DNA of 64,000 nt from an uncultured bacterium (GCA_905215155.1 CAJMPJ010000005.1:1-64000), one strand, 5' to 3'; shown: positions 25,895-35,244, numbered from the stretch's first letter. Translations and numbers: made by a program. The notes: generated by a model from the letters alone, not told the origin.

Positions 25895-27016
25895 TCAGGC
25901 CTCCAGTTTTGCAAACACCTTTGCCACCTCCGGCATGACCTGACTGATCTTTATCATCTGGGGACATTCCTTTTCACAGCGGTGACAGGCTCTGCAGCCT
26001 TCCGCATTGACGGAAATGGAACGATATCCCTCTTTTGCTTCCTTTTCTTTGTGCGCGGCAGTCATGTTATAAAGGGTGAAAATATCCGGGATCGGAAGTC
26101 CGAAGGGACAAGGAACACAGTAGCGGCAGCCGGTACAGCCCACCAAAGCCATGGAATCATATACTTCCTTTGCTTTTTTGTATGTCTCCCTTTCCTCTTC
26201 CGTCACCATATGGACATGGCTTCTGTCCGCATAGAGAAGATTGTCCTCTAACTGCGCTTCGTCGCTCATACCGCTTAAAAGCAGGCTAACCTCCGGCTGG
26301 TCCCATAAAAAATCCAGGGCATATTCCACACAGGACTTATCCTCCGGGAATAGTTTCTTGACGTGTTCCGCCGGATTAGCCAGCTTTCCCCCAAGAAGAG
26401 GTTCCATAATCACTACAGCCAGTCCTCGGGAGGCGGCCTCCTTCAACCCTTTTGCTCCTGCCTGATGAGTCAGATCCACATAGTTATACTGGATCTGGCA
26501 AAAATCCCATCCATCATAATAATCTAGGATATCCTGAAATACGTCATATGAATCATGGAAGGAAAATCCAAGATATTTAATTTTTCCATCTTTTCTTGCT
26601 TTTTCCATCTGTTTCACAAGATCGAATTTTTTGACCTTCTCTTCAAAACGTTCTCTGCTCAGCGCATGAAGCAGATAAAAATCCACATGGTCTGTCTGAA
26701 GCTTTTCCAGCTGTTCATTGAGAATAAGCTCAAAATCTTCTGCTTTTTCAAGCTTCCACACCGGACACTTGGTGGCCAGATAGGTTTTCTCCCGGTAACC
26801 GTCTGACAGCGCTTTTCCTACGATCCGTTCACTCTCTCCCTGATGATAAGGATATGCCGTATCCACGTAGTTGACGCCTTCGTCAATGGCATGACGGATC
26901 ATGGCGACTGCCCGTGATTCATCGACCCGGCCGTCTTCTAAAACGGGAAGTCTCATGGCTCCAAACCCTAATGCTGATACGTTCAATCCTGTTTTTCCAA
27001 ATTTACGATACTGCAT
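25895..27016 (-). CDS. Aldo/keto reductase with C-terminal 4Fe-4S domain
   Basis: 373 aa. Residues 1-285 are an aldo/keto reductase barrel with NYVDTAYPYHQGESE (catalytic Asp/Tyr region), KCPVWKLEKAED and HALSRERFE. The C-terminus adds a ferredoxin-like part with GCTGCRYCVPCPFGLPIP and CRACHRCEKECPQ, eight Cys for iron-sulfur clusters. This fused form is common in anaerobes; the substrate is unknown and electrons may come from ferredoxin rather than NAD(P)H. Confidence 0.92.
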   Translation of the reverse strand: MQYRKFGKTGLNVSALGFGAMRLPVLEDGRVDESRAVAMIRHAIDEGVNYVDTAYPYHQGESERIVGKALSDGYREKTYLATKCPVWKLEKAEDFELILNEQLEKLQTDHVDFYLLHALSRERFEEKVKKFDLVKQMEKARKDGKIKYLGFSFHDSYDVFQDILDYYDGWDFCQIQYNYVDLTHQAGAKGLKEAASRGLAVVIMEPLLGGKLANPAEHVKKLFPEDKSCVEYALDFLWDQPEVSLLLSGMSDEAQLEDNLLYADRSHVHMVTEEERETYKKAKEVYDSMALVGCTGCRYCVPCPFGLPIPDIFTLYNMTAAHKEKEAKEGYRSISVNAEGCRACHRCEKECPQMIKISQVMPEVAKVFAKLEA

Positions 27017-27093
27017 AGTTACCTCCGCATGATGTTTTTTTTATAATGAGATTGTACCATAATTTCCTTTGATTCCATATACTTTTTTATTAA

Positions 27094-27139
27094 AAAAAGC
27101 AAAAGACAGGATAGAAAGCCTCCGCTTTTTTCCTGTCTT
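27094..27139 (-). terminator. Terminator after the aspartokinase gene
   Basis: Minus-strand AAGACAGGA pairs with TCCTGTCTT, with an inner AAAGC/GCTTT stem, followed by TTGCTTTTTTT. Confidence 0.85.
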
Positions 27140-27144
27140 CTCCT

Positions 27145-28464
27145 TTATGCTTCTGTCATGATAAACATATCATAGATGGCCTTAATGGCCTCTTCAAAAT
27201 CTGCATTTTTTACACCAATGATGATGTTGAGTTCACTGGAGCCCTGGTCGATCATCTTTACGTTGACCCTGGAATGGGCCAGCGCGGAGAAAATTCTTCC
27301 GGCAGTCCCTCTGGTCGCCTTCATCCCCCGTCCTACCACTGCAATCAGGGCAAGATCGGATTCCATCTCCAGATAATCCGGTTCCACCGCCCGGTGGATT
27401 CCGGCGATCACAGACTGCTCAAACTCTTCAAATTCCGACTGATGGACAAACACGGTCATGGTATCAATGCCAGACGGCATATGCTCAAAGGAAACGCCGA
27501 ACTTTTCAAACACCTCCAGCACTTTTCTCCCAAAACCAACCTCCGCATTCATCATGGCCTTTTCGATATTGATGGAACAGAATCCCTTCTTTCCTGCGAT
27601 CCCCGTAATGGTATAGTTGGGCTTTCTGCAGGTGCTTTCCACGATCAGGGTTCCCTTGTCTTCCGGCTTGTTGGTATTTCGGATATTAATGGGGATGCCT
27701 TCTTTTCTTACGGGAAAGATGGCATCCTCGTGAAGAACGCTGGCCCCCATATAAGCCAGTTCCCTCAGTTCCCTGTATGTAATGGTCTCGATCACTTCCG
27801 GGTCCTTAATGATCCTTGGGTCGGCCACCAGAAATCCGGATACATCGGTCCAGTTCTCATACATGTCGGCATGAATGGCCTTTGCAACGATGGACCCTGT
27901 TATATCGGAACCGCCCCTGGAAAATGTCTTGATGGTTCCGTCATGCTTTGCACCGTAAAAGCCTGGAATGACCGCTTTTTCCACATGTTCCAGACGTTCT
28001 CCCAGTTCTTTGTTTGTTAATTCTGTCTCAAAGTTCCCGTCTGCATCAAAAAAGATCACTTCTGCTGCGTCAATGAATTCAAAGCCCAAATACTCCGCCA
28101 TTACCAAACCGTTTAAGTATTCGCCTCTGGAGGCCGCATAATCCCGGCCGGCTTTTTTTAGGAAATTTTCTTCAATCATGGAAAATTCAAAGTCCAGATT
28201 TAAGTTTAGGTTAAGGCCGTCGATGATTTCCTCATACCGTTCCCGGATCTTTTCCAAAATCTTTTTGTAGCTTTTTCCGCCTGCTGCCGCTTCATAGCAC
28301 TGATACAGCAAATCCGTTACTTTCTCATCCTTGTCGTTTCTTTTTCCCGGTGCGGAAGGAACCACATACCGTCTCGACTGATCGCCGCGGATGATATCGC
28401 CTGCCTTCTTAAACTGCTTTGCGCTGGCCAAAGAGCTTCCCCCGAATTTCACAACTTTTTTCAT
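27145..28464 (-). CDS. Aspartate kinase
   Basis: 439 aa. Amino-acid kinase domain with KKVVKFGGSSLAS, FSRGGSDITGSIVAKA and YENWTDVSGFLVADPRI, then two ACT domains (about 300-370 and 375-435; VGRGMKATRGTAGRIFSAL). It phosphorylates aspartate for lysine, threonine and methionine synthesis; the ACT domains suggest allosteric feedback. No dapA, asd or hom gene is adjacent and the upstream gap is only 120 bases, with no lysine riboswitch visible. Confidence 0.93.
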   Translation of the reverse strand: MKKVVKFGGSSLASAKQFKKAGDIIRGDQSRRYVVPSAPGKRNDKDEKVTDLLYQCYEAAAGGKSYKKILEKIRERYEEIIDGLNLNLNLDFEFSMIEENFLKKAGRDYAASRGEYLNGLVMAEYLGFEFIDAAEVIFFDADGNFETELTNKELGERLEHVEKAVIPGFYGAKHDGTIKTFSRGGSDITGSIVAKAIHADMYENWTDVSGFLVADPRIIKDPEVIETITYRELRELAYMGASVLHEDAIFPVRKEGIPINIRNTNKPEDKGTLIVESTCRKPNYTITGIAGKKGFCSINIEKAMMNAEVGFGRKVLEVFEKFGVSFEHMPSGIDTMTVFVHQSEFEEFEQSVIAGIHRAVEPDYLEMESDLALIAVVGRGMKATRGTAGRIFSALAHSRVNVKMIDQGSSELNIIIGVKNADFEEAIKAIYDMFIMTEA

Positions 28465-28585
28465 AGCGTCATTCTCCTCTGATACAGGTTTTTGTCTGGA
28501 TATTTATCGGAAATGATATCCCAATTACTACCTGCTGTCAAGTATTTTTGAAAAAGAATGCATAAATTTCCATTTTTATGCATAA

Positions 28586-29182
28586 TTAATCTTTTGAGCC
28601 GTACGTTTCCATTTCCTGATTCACCCGTTCTTCGCAGGAGCGCATGGCTAGAATCGTTTTTTCCATCAATGCTTCCAGAGTCCAGCCCAGATTTTCTGCT
28701 CCGGAAGATATCACGTCTCTGGAACAGCCTGCTGCAAATTTTTTGTCTTTGTATTTTTTCTTCAGACTGCTTACTTCCATATCCATAACGCTTTTGGAGG
28801 GACGCATCTTTGCCGCAGCCCCGATCAGTCCGGTCAGTTCATCGGCTGCAAACAGAAGCTTTTCCATCTCATGTTCCGGTCTGATGTCTGCACAAATTCC
28901 GTATCCATGGCTGCAGATGGCATGTACCAGTTCCTCCTCCGCCCCGATTTCAGCGAGAAGCTCCGGTGCTTTTTTGCAGTGTTCTTCCGGAAATTTTTCA
29001 AAATCCACGTCATGAAGAAGGCCGGCAATGCCCCAGAAATCTTCTTCCTCCCCGTATCCCAGTTCCTTTGCATACCACCGCATAACCCCTTCCACCGTAA
29101 GCCCATGAAGCAGATGAAAAGGTTCTTTGTTGTATTTCATGAGTAACTGAAGTGCCTGTTGTCTTTCAATTGCTGTTTTCAT
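28586..29182 (-). CDS. HD domain hydrolase
   Basis: 198 aa. HD-type metal site: HLLHGLTVEGVMR, GLLHDVDFEKFPEEH (HD), CSHGYGICADIRPE and AADELTGLI. Members of this HDIG-like family are phosphohydrolases of unknown substrate. GGAGA precedes the ATG at about 10 bases. It lies 25 bases upstream of a DUF523 gene's end and may be co-transcribed with it. Confidence 0.85.
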   Translation of the reverse strand: MKTAIERQQALQLLMKYNKEPFHLLHGLTVEGVMRWYAKELGYGEEEDFWGIAGLLHDVDFEKFPEEHCKKAPELLAEIGAEEELVHAICSHGYGICADIRPEHEMEKLLFAADELTGLIGAAAKMRPSKSVMDMEVSSLKKKYKDKKFAAGCSRDVISSGAENLGWTLEALMEKTILAMRSCEERVNQEMETYGSKD

Positions 29183-29207
29183 GGTGATCTGTCTCCTTAT
29201 CCTTTCA

Positions 29208-29666
29208 TCAAATGTCTGTTTCCAATGGTTTCCTGATGCTGCTCTCTCCCATTACGGTAATTCCGTTTTCTTCCAAAAGGCTGGCAGTGACCCCGCTTCC
29301 CGGAACCCTTTTCCCTGAAAATGTACCGTCATAAATCATTCCATGGCCGCAGGATGGACTTCGTTCCTTCAATATGGCCCGTTTGCAGCCGTAAAGCTCT
29401 GCAATTTTTAAGGTTTCTTCTGCACCTCTAATAAAATACTCCGTCACATCTTTGCCGGTCCGGTCCATCACAGAGTCCGTCCCTTGTCTCTCCGCAGGCT
29501 CCCTGGGGGTCTTTAGACCGCCAAGCTGCTCCGGGCAGACCGGGATCAGATTGTACCGCTCCATCAGCGAAACCACCCATTCCCTTCTGCCGTTTCCGCC
29601 GTCGTAACGGCAGTTGATTCCCAGCAGACAGGCGCTTACCAGAATGTTCTCCCTTGTCTGGCCCAT
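29208..29666 (-). CDS. DUF523 domain protein
   Basis: 152 aa, DUF523 over its whole length: ILVSACLLGINCRYDG, IPVCPEQLGGLKTPREPAE and ILKERSPSCGHGMIYDG. The conserved Cys residues suggest a metal or cluster site. No activity is known. It has good translation signals (GGAGG before the ATG). Confidence 0.88.
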   Translation of the reverse strand: MGQTRENILVSACLLGINCRYDGGNGRREWVVSLMERYNLIPVCPEQLGGLKTPREPAERQGTDSVMDRTGKDVTEYFIRGAEETLKIAELYGCKRAILKERSPSCGHGMIYDGTFSGKRVPGSGVTASLLEENGITVMGESSIRKPLETDI

Positions 29667-29702
29667 TCATCCCGCCTCCTTCCATAAAATCTACTGTACC
29701 AA

Positions 29703-29743
29703 AAAACACAAAAGGGTTCAATCCCTTTTTCGGATTGAACCCT
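29703..29743 (-). terminator. Terminator after the ClpP-family gene
   Basis: AGGGTTCAATCC pairs with GGATTGAACCCT (12 bp) and is followed on the minus strand by TTTTGTGTTTTTT. Confidence 0.9.
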
Positions 29744-29752
29744 GAAACAGCG

Positions 29753-30340
29753 TTAATTTCTCCGTTCCAAAATGTCATCTATTATGCCGTAAGCCTTTGC
29801 TTGGACTGCTGACATGTAATTGTCACGGTCTGTATCCCGGTCAATTTCTTCGATGGTATGCCCGGTATTTTCAGCCATGAGCCGGTTTAACCGCAGCTTA
29901 TCCGCCTGAAGCTTTTTGGAAAAAATAGAGATATCTGCAGCCTTGCCTCCAATGCTCTGAACCGCCACCTGGTGAATCATAATTTCCGCGTTGGGAAGGG
30001 CAAACCGCTTTCCCCTGGCTCCTCCTGCCAGTAAAAAAGCCCCAAAGCTGGCTGCCAGGCCAAGGCAGATGGTGGAAACATCGCATTTGATAAACTGCAT
30101 GGTGTCATATATGGCCAGCCCCGCAGTTATGGAACCGCCCGGACTGTTGATATAAAAGGAAATATCCTTTGACGGGTCTTCGGATTCCAAGAACAAAAGC
30201 TGGGCGATGATCAGCCTTGCGGAATCGTCATTCACCTCATCTCCAAGAAATATAATCCGTTCTTTCATGAGTCGGGAAAAAAGATCATAGCTTCGCTCCC
30301 CTGCTGCTGTCTGTTCAATGACATGAGGAATAAAATTCAT
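29753..30340 (-). CDS. ClpP-family serine protease paralogue
   Basis: 195 aa from the ATG at 30340; the in-frame GTG at 30349 lies inside the AGGAGGT ribosome site and is rejected. The catalytic triad is in place: Ser in [14 protein letters not shown], His in [10 protein letters not shown], Asp in [10 protein letters not shown]. The region after the His ([14 protein letters not shown]) differs from the MIHQPLGG of canonical ClpP, pointing to a second, specialised copy. No clpX or tig gene is adjacent. Its ATG overlaps the stop of the upstream AraC gene (ATGA), so the protease and regulator are made together. Confidence 0.88.
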   Translation of the reverse strand: MNFIPHVIEQTAAGERSYDLFSRLMKERIIFLGDEVNDDSARLIIAQLLFLESEDPSKDISFYINSPGGSITAGLAIYDTMQFIKCDVSTICLGLAASFGAFLLAGGARGKRFALPNAEIMIHQVAVQSIGGKAADISIFSKKLQADKLRLNRLMAENTGHTIEEIDRDTDRDNYMSAVQAKAYGIIDDILERRN

Positions 30341-30738
30341 GCGGCACACCTCCTTTGTTCTGTCCGTTTTAAGATTTCTTCCATGGTTCTTAATTCTTTG
30401 TGGATTCCTTGTTCCCTGTACGTCTTGGGCGTACAGCCATAGGCTTTTTTAAAGGCATAGGTAAACGCCTGCTGTGACTGGTACGACGCTTCCTGTGCAA
30501 TATCTGCAATGGGAAAGTCTTCTTTCCTTACAAGCTTTTCTGCCGCTTTTGTAAGCCTCCGCTCTTTGATATACCGGTGAAGCGTACAACCGGTCACCTC
30601 GGAAAACATCCGGTTTAAATGGAAGCGGGAATAACCGGCATAATTGGCAATGGTGTCCAGATTCAGTCCTTCCTCCAAAGACAACTGCTTTTCCACATAC
30701 TCAATAATATTTTTTACTACCTTTTTCTTCTCATCCAT
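30337..30738 (-). CDS. Short AraC-type transcriptional regulator
   Basis: 133 aa, essentially only the two HTH motifs: [27 protein letters not shown] and [34 protein letters not shown]. This resembles MarA/SoxS-size activators, with no ligand domain, so abundance rather than a ligand may set its activity. Its last bases overlap the start of the ClpP paralogue; the protease may in turn control its level. GGAGG lies 7 bases ahead of the ATG. Confidence 0.88.
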   Translation of the reverse strand: MDEKKKVVKNIIEYVEKQLSLEEGLNLDTIANYAGYSRFHLNRMFSEVTGCTLHRYIKERRLTKAAEKLVRKEDFPIADIAQEASYQSQQAFTYAFKKAYGCTPKTYREQGIHKELRTMEEILKRTEQRRCAA

Positions 30739-30930
30739 GTTGGGTCCTCCATGCTTTGTATCTATTATAGCAACTCCTATTCCGATTGTCTTAATAAAAA
30801 AAGCGGTTATTTTTCGCCATTATCCATATGATATTGGAACAAGGTCTGATGATTTAAAATCTGATGTAGATAAAATTATTCAAAAAGGCCTGTCATCCCC
30901 GGAAATCCTACTATTTCTGTAGAAAAAACA

Positions 30931-30959
30931 ATGACATTTTCTTAAAAATATAGTATACT
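30931..30959 (+). promoter_or_regulatory. Promoter of the flavodiiron protein gene
   Basis: ATGACA, 17-base spacer, TATACT; transcription would start about 38 bases before the ATG at 31005. Confidence 0.65.
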
Positions 30960-31004
30960 TCTTATCGATAGGATAGAACGAACGAAAGAAAGGAAGGCTG
31001 CAAC

Positions 31005-32204
31005 ATGTATTGTGTAAAAAAAATCAAAGATGACTTATTCTGGGTCGGGGGAAGTGACCGCCGTCTGGCTTTGTTTGAAAACGCTTACCCGATTCCGAGA
31101 GGGATTTCTTATAATTCTTATGTCCTGCTTGATGAGAAAACAGTCCTTTTCGATACCGTTGACCGGGCGATCACCGGACAGTTTATCGAGAATGTGGAGG
31201 CGGTTCTTGACGGACGGAACTTGGATTATATCGTTGTCAATCATATGGAACCCGATCATTGTGCCACGTTGGGAGAGATCGTAAGAAGATATCCGGATGT
31301 AAAGGTTGTCTGCAATGCCAAGACTGTCCCTATTATCAATCAGTTTTATGAATTCAGCGTTGATTCCAGAGCCATTGTCATAAAAGAGGGGGACACACTC
31401 AATACCGGGAAGCACACCTTTACCTTTTATCTGGCACCCATGGTCCACTGGCCGGAAGTCATGGTTACTTATGATATGACCGATAAGATCCTGTTTTCCG
31501 CTGATGCCTTTGGTACCTTTGGGGCAATGAACGGGAACTTATTCGCAGACGAAGTGAACTTTGAGCGTGACTGGCTTGACGATGCCAGAAGATACTATTC
31601 CAATATCGTTGGAAAATACGGTCCGTCGGTACAGACACTTCTGAAAAAGGTGACTCCTCTGGATATCCAGATCCTTTGTCCTCTGCATGGTCCGGTGTGG
31701 CGTTCTGATATTTGCTGGTACGTGGAGAAATACCAGACCTGGAGCAGCTACGCACCGGAGGAACAGGCGGTCATGATCGCTTACGGTTCTATTTACGGAA
31801 ACACGGAAAACGCGGCAAACATCCTTGCCAGCCGTCTGGCGGAACATGGGGTACGAAACATTGCCATGTATGATGTATCCGTCACTCACCCGTCCGTAAT
31901 CATTTCAGAAGCATTCCGATGCAGTCATCTGGTATTTGCTTCTGCCACCTATAATGGGGGCGTGTTCAGCAGTATGGAGCATCTGCTTCTCGATATGAAG
32001 TCACACAATGTGCAAAACCGTACGGTTGCCCTGATGGAGAATGGTTCCTGGGGTGTTTTAGCCGGTAAGAAAATGACCGAAATCATTTCTGAGATGAAGA
32101 ATATGACCATACTTGATAACATGATTACCATCAAATCTTCTGTGAAAGAAGACCAGCTTGCGGATATTACAGCTATGGCAGATGCCATTGCTCAAACTTT
32201 ATAA
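31005..32204 (+). CDS. FprA-type flavodiiron protein
   Basis: 399 aa. N-terminal metallo-beta-lactamase fold carrying the diiron ligands (VNHMEPDHCATL, HxExD; LAPMVHWPEVM; FSADAFGTF; LCPLHGPVW) and a C-terminal flavodoxin domain from about residue 250 (AYGSIYGNTENAAN). It reduces O2 to water and/or NO to N2O in the cytoplasm and protects anaerobes. No fused rubredoxin, so it would use a separate electron donor. Monocistronic, with its own promoter and terminator. Confidence 0.95.
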   Translation: MYCVKKIKDDLFWVGGSDRRLALFENAYPIPRGISYNSYVLLDEKTVLFDTVDRAITGQFIENVEAVLDGRNLDYIVVNHMEPDHCATLGEIVRRYPDVKVVCNAKTVPIINQFYEFSVDSRAIVIKEGDTLNTGKHTFTFYLAPMVHWPEVMVTYDMTDKILFSADAFGTFGAMNGNLFADEVNFERDWLDDARRYYSNIVGKYGPSVQTLLKKVTPLDIQILCPLHGPVWRSDICWYVEKYQTWSSYAPEEQAVMIAYGSIYGNTENAANILASRLAEHGVRNIAMYDVSVTHPSVIISEAFRCSHLVFASATYNGGVFSSMEHLLLDMKSHNVQNRTVALMENGSWGVLAGKKMTEIISEMKNMTILDNMITIKSSVKEDQLADITAMADAIAQTL

Positions 32205-32223
32205 TATTTAACTGCAATAAAAA

Positions 32224-32272
32224 CCCTCTTGTGACTTCACTTTCAAAGTGAGGATCACAAGAGGGCTTTTTC
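32224..32272 (+). terminator. Terminator after the flavodiiron gene
   Basis: CCCTCTTGTGA pairs with TCACAAGAGGG (11 bp, with an inner CACTTTCAAAGTG hairpin), followed by CTTTTTCG. Confidence 0.9.
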
Positions 32273-32292
32273 GTTTTGTTTCTGATTTTGTT

Positions 32293-32898
32293 TTAAATTT
32301 TGTTATAAAGTACGGTTTTTCCTGGGAATTTTTGCGTAACTGCGTTTAACAGCTTCTGTAGAATGAGCAAAAATGCGGCCCCGATAATCCCGCTTCGTAC
32401 CAGACTGTTTATGTAAGGGAAATGAAATGCAGTCAGTACCATACAGCTAATATTTGCCAGAATTAAAATCTGCCTTGCTTTTTTTCTGTAATGCTGGTTT
32501 TCTTTCTCATCCAGCCTTTTATTTTCATTATCTGCAGGACTTAAAACAAAAACAGCCAAGTCAGCGATCCCAAGTGCTGCCCACCATAAAGACTGGCTTA
32601 TGCCGGCCTGGAACAGCCATAGGATTATAAAAATGTAACTGCAGGAAAATATATAACATCCGGTTTTAGTCTTCGCATGATACCCGCCTGCACTTCTTCT
32701 TAATGGAATCAACACGCATCCAATAACAATCAATTCGGGCATCATATGAAAACAGGCCCCAATCCATAGATAGGAAATGCAATGCAGTGTTTTTAAGAGC
32801 AGACACTCCATCCCGAATCTATATATTTCTTCCTCCTCTTTTCTGATGATGTGATTGGATATTAGTTTTTCCATGAAGGATTTTTCCCAATTTGACAT
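32293..32898 (-). CDS. agrB: AgrB-family peptide-processing membrane protease
   Basis: 201 aa, about five membrane segments. The catalytic pair is visible in RRSAGGYHAKTKTGCYIFS (His74, Cys81). AgrB cuts the C-terminal tail off AgrD and closes the thiolactone ring. AAGGTGA lies 8 bases ahead of the ATG. It follows agrD by 13 bases. The kinase and response regulator usually next to agrBD are instead 3.6 kb upstream, beyond the acetone operon. Confidence 0.95.
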   Translation of the reverse strand: MSNWEKSFMEKLISNHIIRKEEEEIYRFGMECLLLKTLHCISYLWIGACFHMMPELIVIGCVLIPLRRSAGGYHAKTKTGCYIFSCSYIFIILWLFQAGISQSLWWAALGIADLAVFVLSPADNENKRLDEKENQHYRKKARQILILANISCMVLTAFHFPYINSLVRSGIIGAAFLLILQKLLNAVTQKFPGKTVLYNKI

Positions 32899-32911
32899 TT
32901 GTTATATCACC

Positions 32912-33058
32912 TTAGAATTTCCGTAATTTTTTTGCAGTTTCCGGCAGTTTTGGCTGGTATCCGATAAAAAAGCAGGAACTGTTTACTTCAGTTTTAGCTG
33001 AATTAAAAATTACTTTTGATGCCATTTCCAGTGTTAATTTTTTTAATTGACGTTTCAT
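32912..33058 (-). CDS. agrD: AgrD-type cyclic lactone autoinducer precursor
   Basis: 48 aa from the ATG at 33058 (AAGGAG about 10 bases ahead); a longer in-frame start at 33121 lacks a ribosome site. Amphipathic leader MKRQLKKLTLEMASKVIF, core NSSCFFIGY with Cys29, and acidic/proline tail QPKLPETAKKLRKF, the layout of AgrD. After processing by AgrB the peptide would be a thiolactone between Cys29 and Gly33 (five-residue ring) or Tyr34 (six). A TATAAT sits about 40 bases upstream of the ATG without a good -35, as at activator-dependent agr promoters. Confidence 0.9.
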   Translation of the reverse strand: MKRQLKKLTLEMASKVIFNSAKTEVNSSCFFIGYQPKLPETAKKLRKF

Positions 33059-33138
33059 AATATTAATTCTCCTTTTTTTTATTATTCTATATTTCATTAT
33101 ATGTAACAATGAATCATACATGAGTTCAAATATATCAT

Positions 33139-33804
33139 TTATACTTCAATCAGCTTTAAATCCGGTGCAACGGTAAGCTTTACATCGGTTGCCCTTTGAA
33201 CGTCATCTACCGAAAGATCTGGCGCGATTTCTTTTAACACCAGGCCTTTTTCGGGAACCACATCAATAACTGCCATATCCGTGACAATGGTCTTTACTAC
33301 TTTTACTGCGGTCAGGGGCAGCTTACATCTTTTTACAATCTTTGGTGATCCGTTCTTGTTCACGTGCTCCATGGCCAGAATCACCTTTTTGGCTCCGACC
33401 ACCAGATCCATGGCTCCCCCCATTCCCGGTACCTTTTTCCCTGGTACCATCCAGTTTGCCACATTGCCTTCCTCATCAACCTCCAACGCTCCTAAAACGG
33501 TCACATCTACGTGGCCTCCCCGTATGATGCAAAAGGACATGGTGCTGTCAAAAAAACTGGCTCCCTTCACAGTAGTAATGAAGTTTCCTCCTGCGTCGAT
33601 GCAATCAATGGTTTTCTCTTCCTCCTTTGCGTTAGGTCCCACGCCAAGGATTCCATTTTCAGCCTGCAGCACGATATCAATGTCCTTTGGTACATAATTT
33701 GCAACCATGGTCGGCATACCAATACCAAGATTTACAACATCGCCGTCTTTGAGTTCCCTTGCTATCCTTTTCGCTATAAATTCTCTTTTATTCATATCCA
33801 TCAT
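33139..33804 (-). CDS. ctfB: Acetoacetyl-CoA:acetate/butyrate CoA-transferase subunit B
   Basis: 221 aa. CoA-transferase beta fold with VNLGIGMPTMVANYV and the catalytic Glu in LQAENGILGVGP (about Glu49). With CtfA it moves CoA from acetoacetyl-CoA to acetate or butyrate, giving acetoacetate for Adc. It overlaps the ctfA stop by 4 bases; of the clustered ATGs, 33804 or 33795 could be used. Last gene of thl-adc-ctfA-ctfB; agrD follows 80 bases on. Confidence 0.93.
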   Translation of the reverse strand: MMDMNKREFIAKRIARELKDGDVVNLGIGMPTMVANYVPKDIDIVLQAENGILGVGPNAKEEEKTIDCIDAGGNFITTVKGASFFDSTMSFCIIRGGHVDVTVLGALEVDEEGNVANWMVPGKKVPGMGGAMDLVVGAKKVILAMEHVNKNGSPKIVKRCKLPLTAVKVVKTIVTDMAVIDVVPEKGLVLKEIAPDLSVDDVQRATDVKLTVAPDLKLIEV

Positions 33805-34457
33805 CCCACCTTTACAACTGCGTCTACAAAGATTCCAGGTACATTGACATGATTTGGATCTATTTCCCCTGTTTTCACAATTTCATCAACCTCTGCAATG
33901 ACATAGTCCGCAGCAGTTGCCATAACCATATTAAAATTACGGGATGAACCGTTGATTACCAGATTGCCTGTTTCATCTGCCTGATTGGCTTTGATCAATG
34001 CCACATTGGCTTTCAGAGGCAGTTCAAGTAAATACTCTTTCTCGCCAATCTTTATTTTCTTCTTTCCATCTTCTACAACGGTACCTAAGCCCACAGGGGT
34101 CAGCACACCGCCGAGTCCTGCACCTCCCGCACGTATTTTTTCAGCCAGAGTCCCCTGGGGGAATAACTGGACCTGGGCTTCTCCTGTCATTAAAAGTCTT
34201 CCGGTTTCCGGATTGGCCCCGATATAAGAAGCAAAAATACGTGTTACCCTGCCGCTTTTTACCAATTCACAAATGGATAGCTCCGGTGTTCCGGTGTCAT
34301 TGGAAATAATGGTTAAGTTGGAAGAATTGTTGGTTTTTAAAAGAGCATTTACCAAATGTTCGGGATGGCCTCCTGCTAAAAAACCGCCGATCATGAGCGT
34401 ATCCCCATCTTTTACATGTTCCACTGCTTCCTGAGCTGAAATTGTTTTATTTTTCAT
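33801..34457 (-). CDS. ctfA: Acetoacetyl-CoA:acetate/butyrate CoA-transferase subunit A
   Basis: 218 aa. CoA-transferase alpha fold: DGDTLMIGGFLAGGHPEHLV (the GGF glycine loop), LFPQGTLAEKIRAGGAG and ALIKANQADETGNLV. It pairs with CtfB. It overlaps the end of adc by 11 bases; GGAGG lies about 10 bases before its ATG. Related AtoD/ScoA enzymes would look the same, but adc next door points to acetone formation. Confidence 0.93.
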   Translation of the reverse strand: MKNKTISAQEAVEHVKDGDTLMIGGFLAGGHPEHLVNALLKTNNSSNLTIISNDTGTPELSICELVKSGRVTRIFASYIGANPETGRLLMTGEAQVQLFPQGTLAEKIRAGGAGLGGVLTPVGLGTVVEDGKKKIKIGEKEYLLELPLKANVALIKANQADETGNLVINGSSRNFNMVMATAADYVIAEVDEIVKTGEIDPNHVNVPGIFVDAVVKVG

Positions 34458-35217
34458 TTCTTATGTATCCTCCGTTCTCCTTGAGATAATCATGTATCAC
34501 CCTTGCATAGGGCAAGGTTAAGTCTGCAATAAAATGCATTCCTTCGATACAGGTTTTCACAGGCAGATCTGCCACGGGTGCATTGACATGAGGAATCAGA
34601 CTTAATCTGGCTGGTCCCGACCAGGCACCTTTTACGGTAATGTGATCCAGATTATAAGCTGCCAGCTGGGCAATTTTAAGACTTCCGTCAACATCAGGGA
34701 TCAATTTTAAATTCACCTGGGTTTTGCCTATGGTTTTTTCCACCTCATGCTCATCCACTGTATTGTATTTAAAAGGCATGGTTCCCATGGCTACCAGAAT
34801 ATTGTTGTAAACTAAGGTTCCGGTTAAAGTCTCGGTTTCTTCCACCTTGAGCGTGGGACAGCCCCATTTTTTTGGAAACCCCCAGATTTCACGTCCGCCA
34901 AGAATGGCAGGGCCGTTATTTAAGTACATCTGAGCGGTAAAATTACAGGGTTCTCCGTGGAAGGTACAGGGGATTACGATCCCGCTTTCTTCGTAGTCAC
35001 CCAAACCTGATGAATCAGGCATTTTGATAAATTCATAGACAACCGTGTTGCTTCCATCGGGTTCCAGGGGTTCGGGAACGGCCTGGCGGATGGCATCGGG
35101 ATCTGATTCATAACGAATTGTGAAATATTCCCGGTTGATAAAACGGCATGGGGGACGGCCATAACTGGGACTGGCTGCGGGCATGGATTGTAAAGAACGT
35201 ATTTCATCTTGTTTCAT
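34447..35217 (-). CDS. adc: Acetoacetate decarboxylase
   Basis: 256 aa from the second ATG (35217), which has the better spaced GGAAG. Adc signature GGREIWGFPKKWGCP: the first Lys of the pair is the Schiff-base residue, and the second lowers its pKa. It decarboxylates acetoacetate to acetone and CO2. In C. acetobutylicum adc is a separate unit next to ctfAB; here it lies inside one operon between thiolase and CoA-transferase. Confidence 0.95.
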   Translation of the reverse strand: MKQDEIRSLQSMPAASPSYGRPPCRFINREYFTIRYESDPDAIRQAVPEPLEPDGSNTVVYEFIKMPDSSGLGDYEESGIVIPCTFHGEPCNFTAQMYLNNGPAILGGREIWGFPKKWGCPTLKVEETETLTGTLVYNNILVAMGTMPFKYNTVDEHEVEKTIGKTQVNLKLIPDVDGSLKIAQLAAYNLDHITVKGAWSGPARLSLIPHVNAPVADLPVKTCIEGMHFIADLTLPYARVIHDYLKENGGYIRNEK

Positions 35218-35244
35218 AATCATCTTCCTTTCCCTGAAAACTTA

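Noticed and set aside
28465..28585. Lysine riboswitch upstream of aspartokinase
   Set aside because: The gap is about 120 bases, shorter than the aptamer, and none of its conserved loops are seen.
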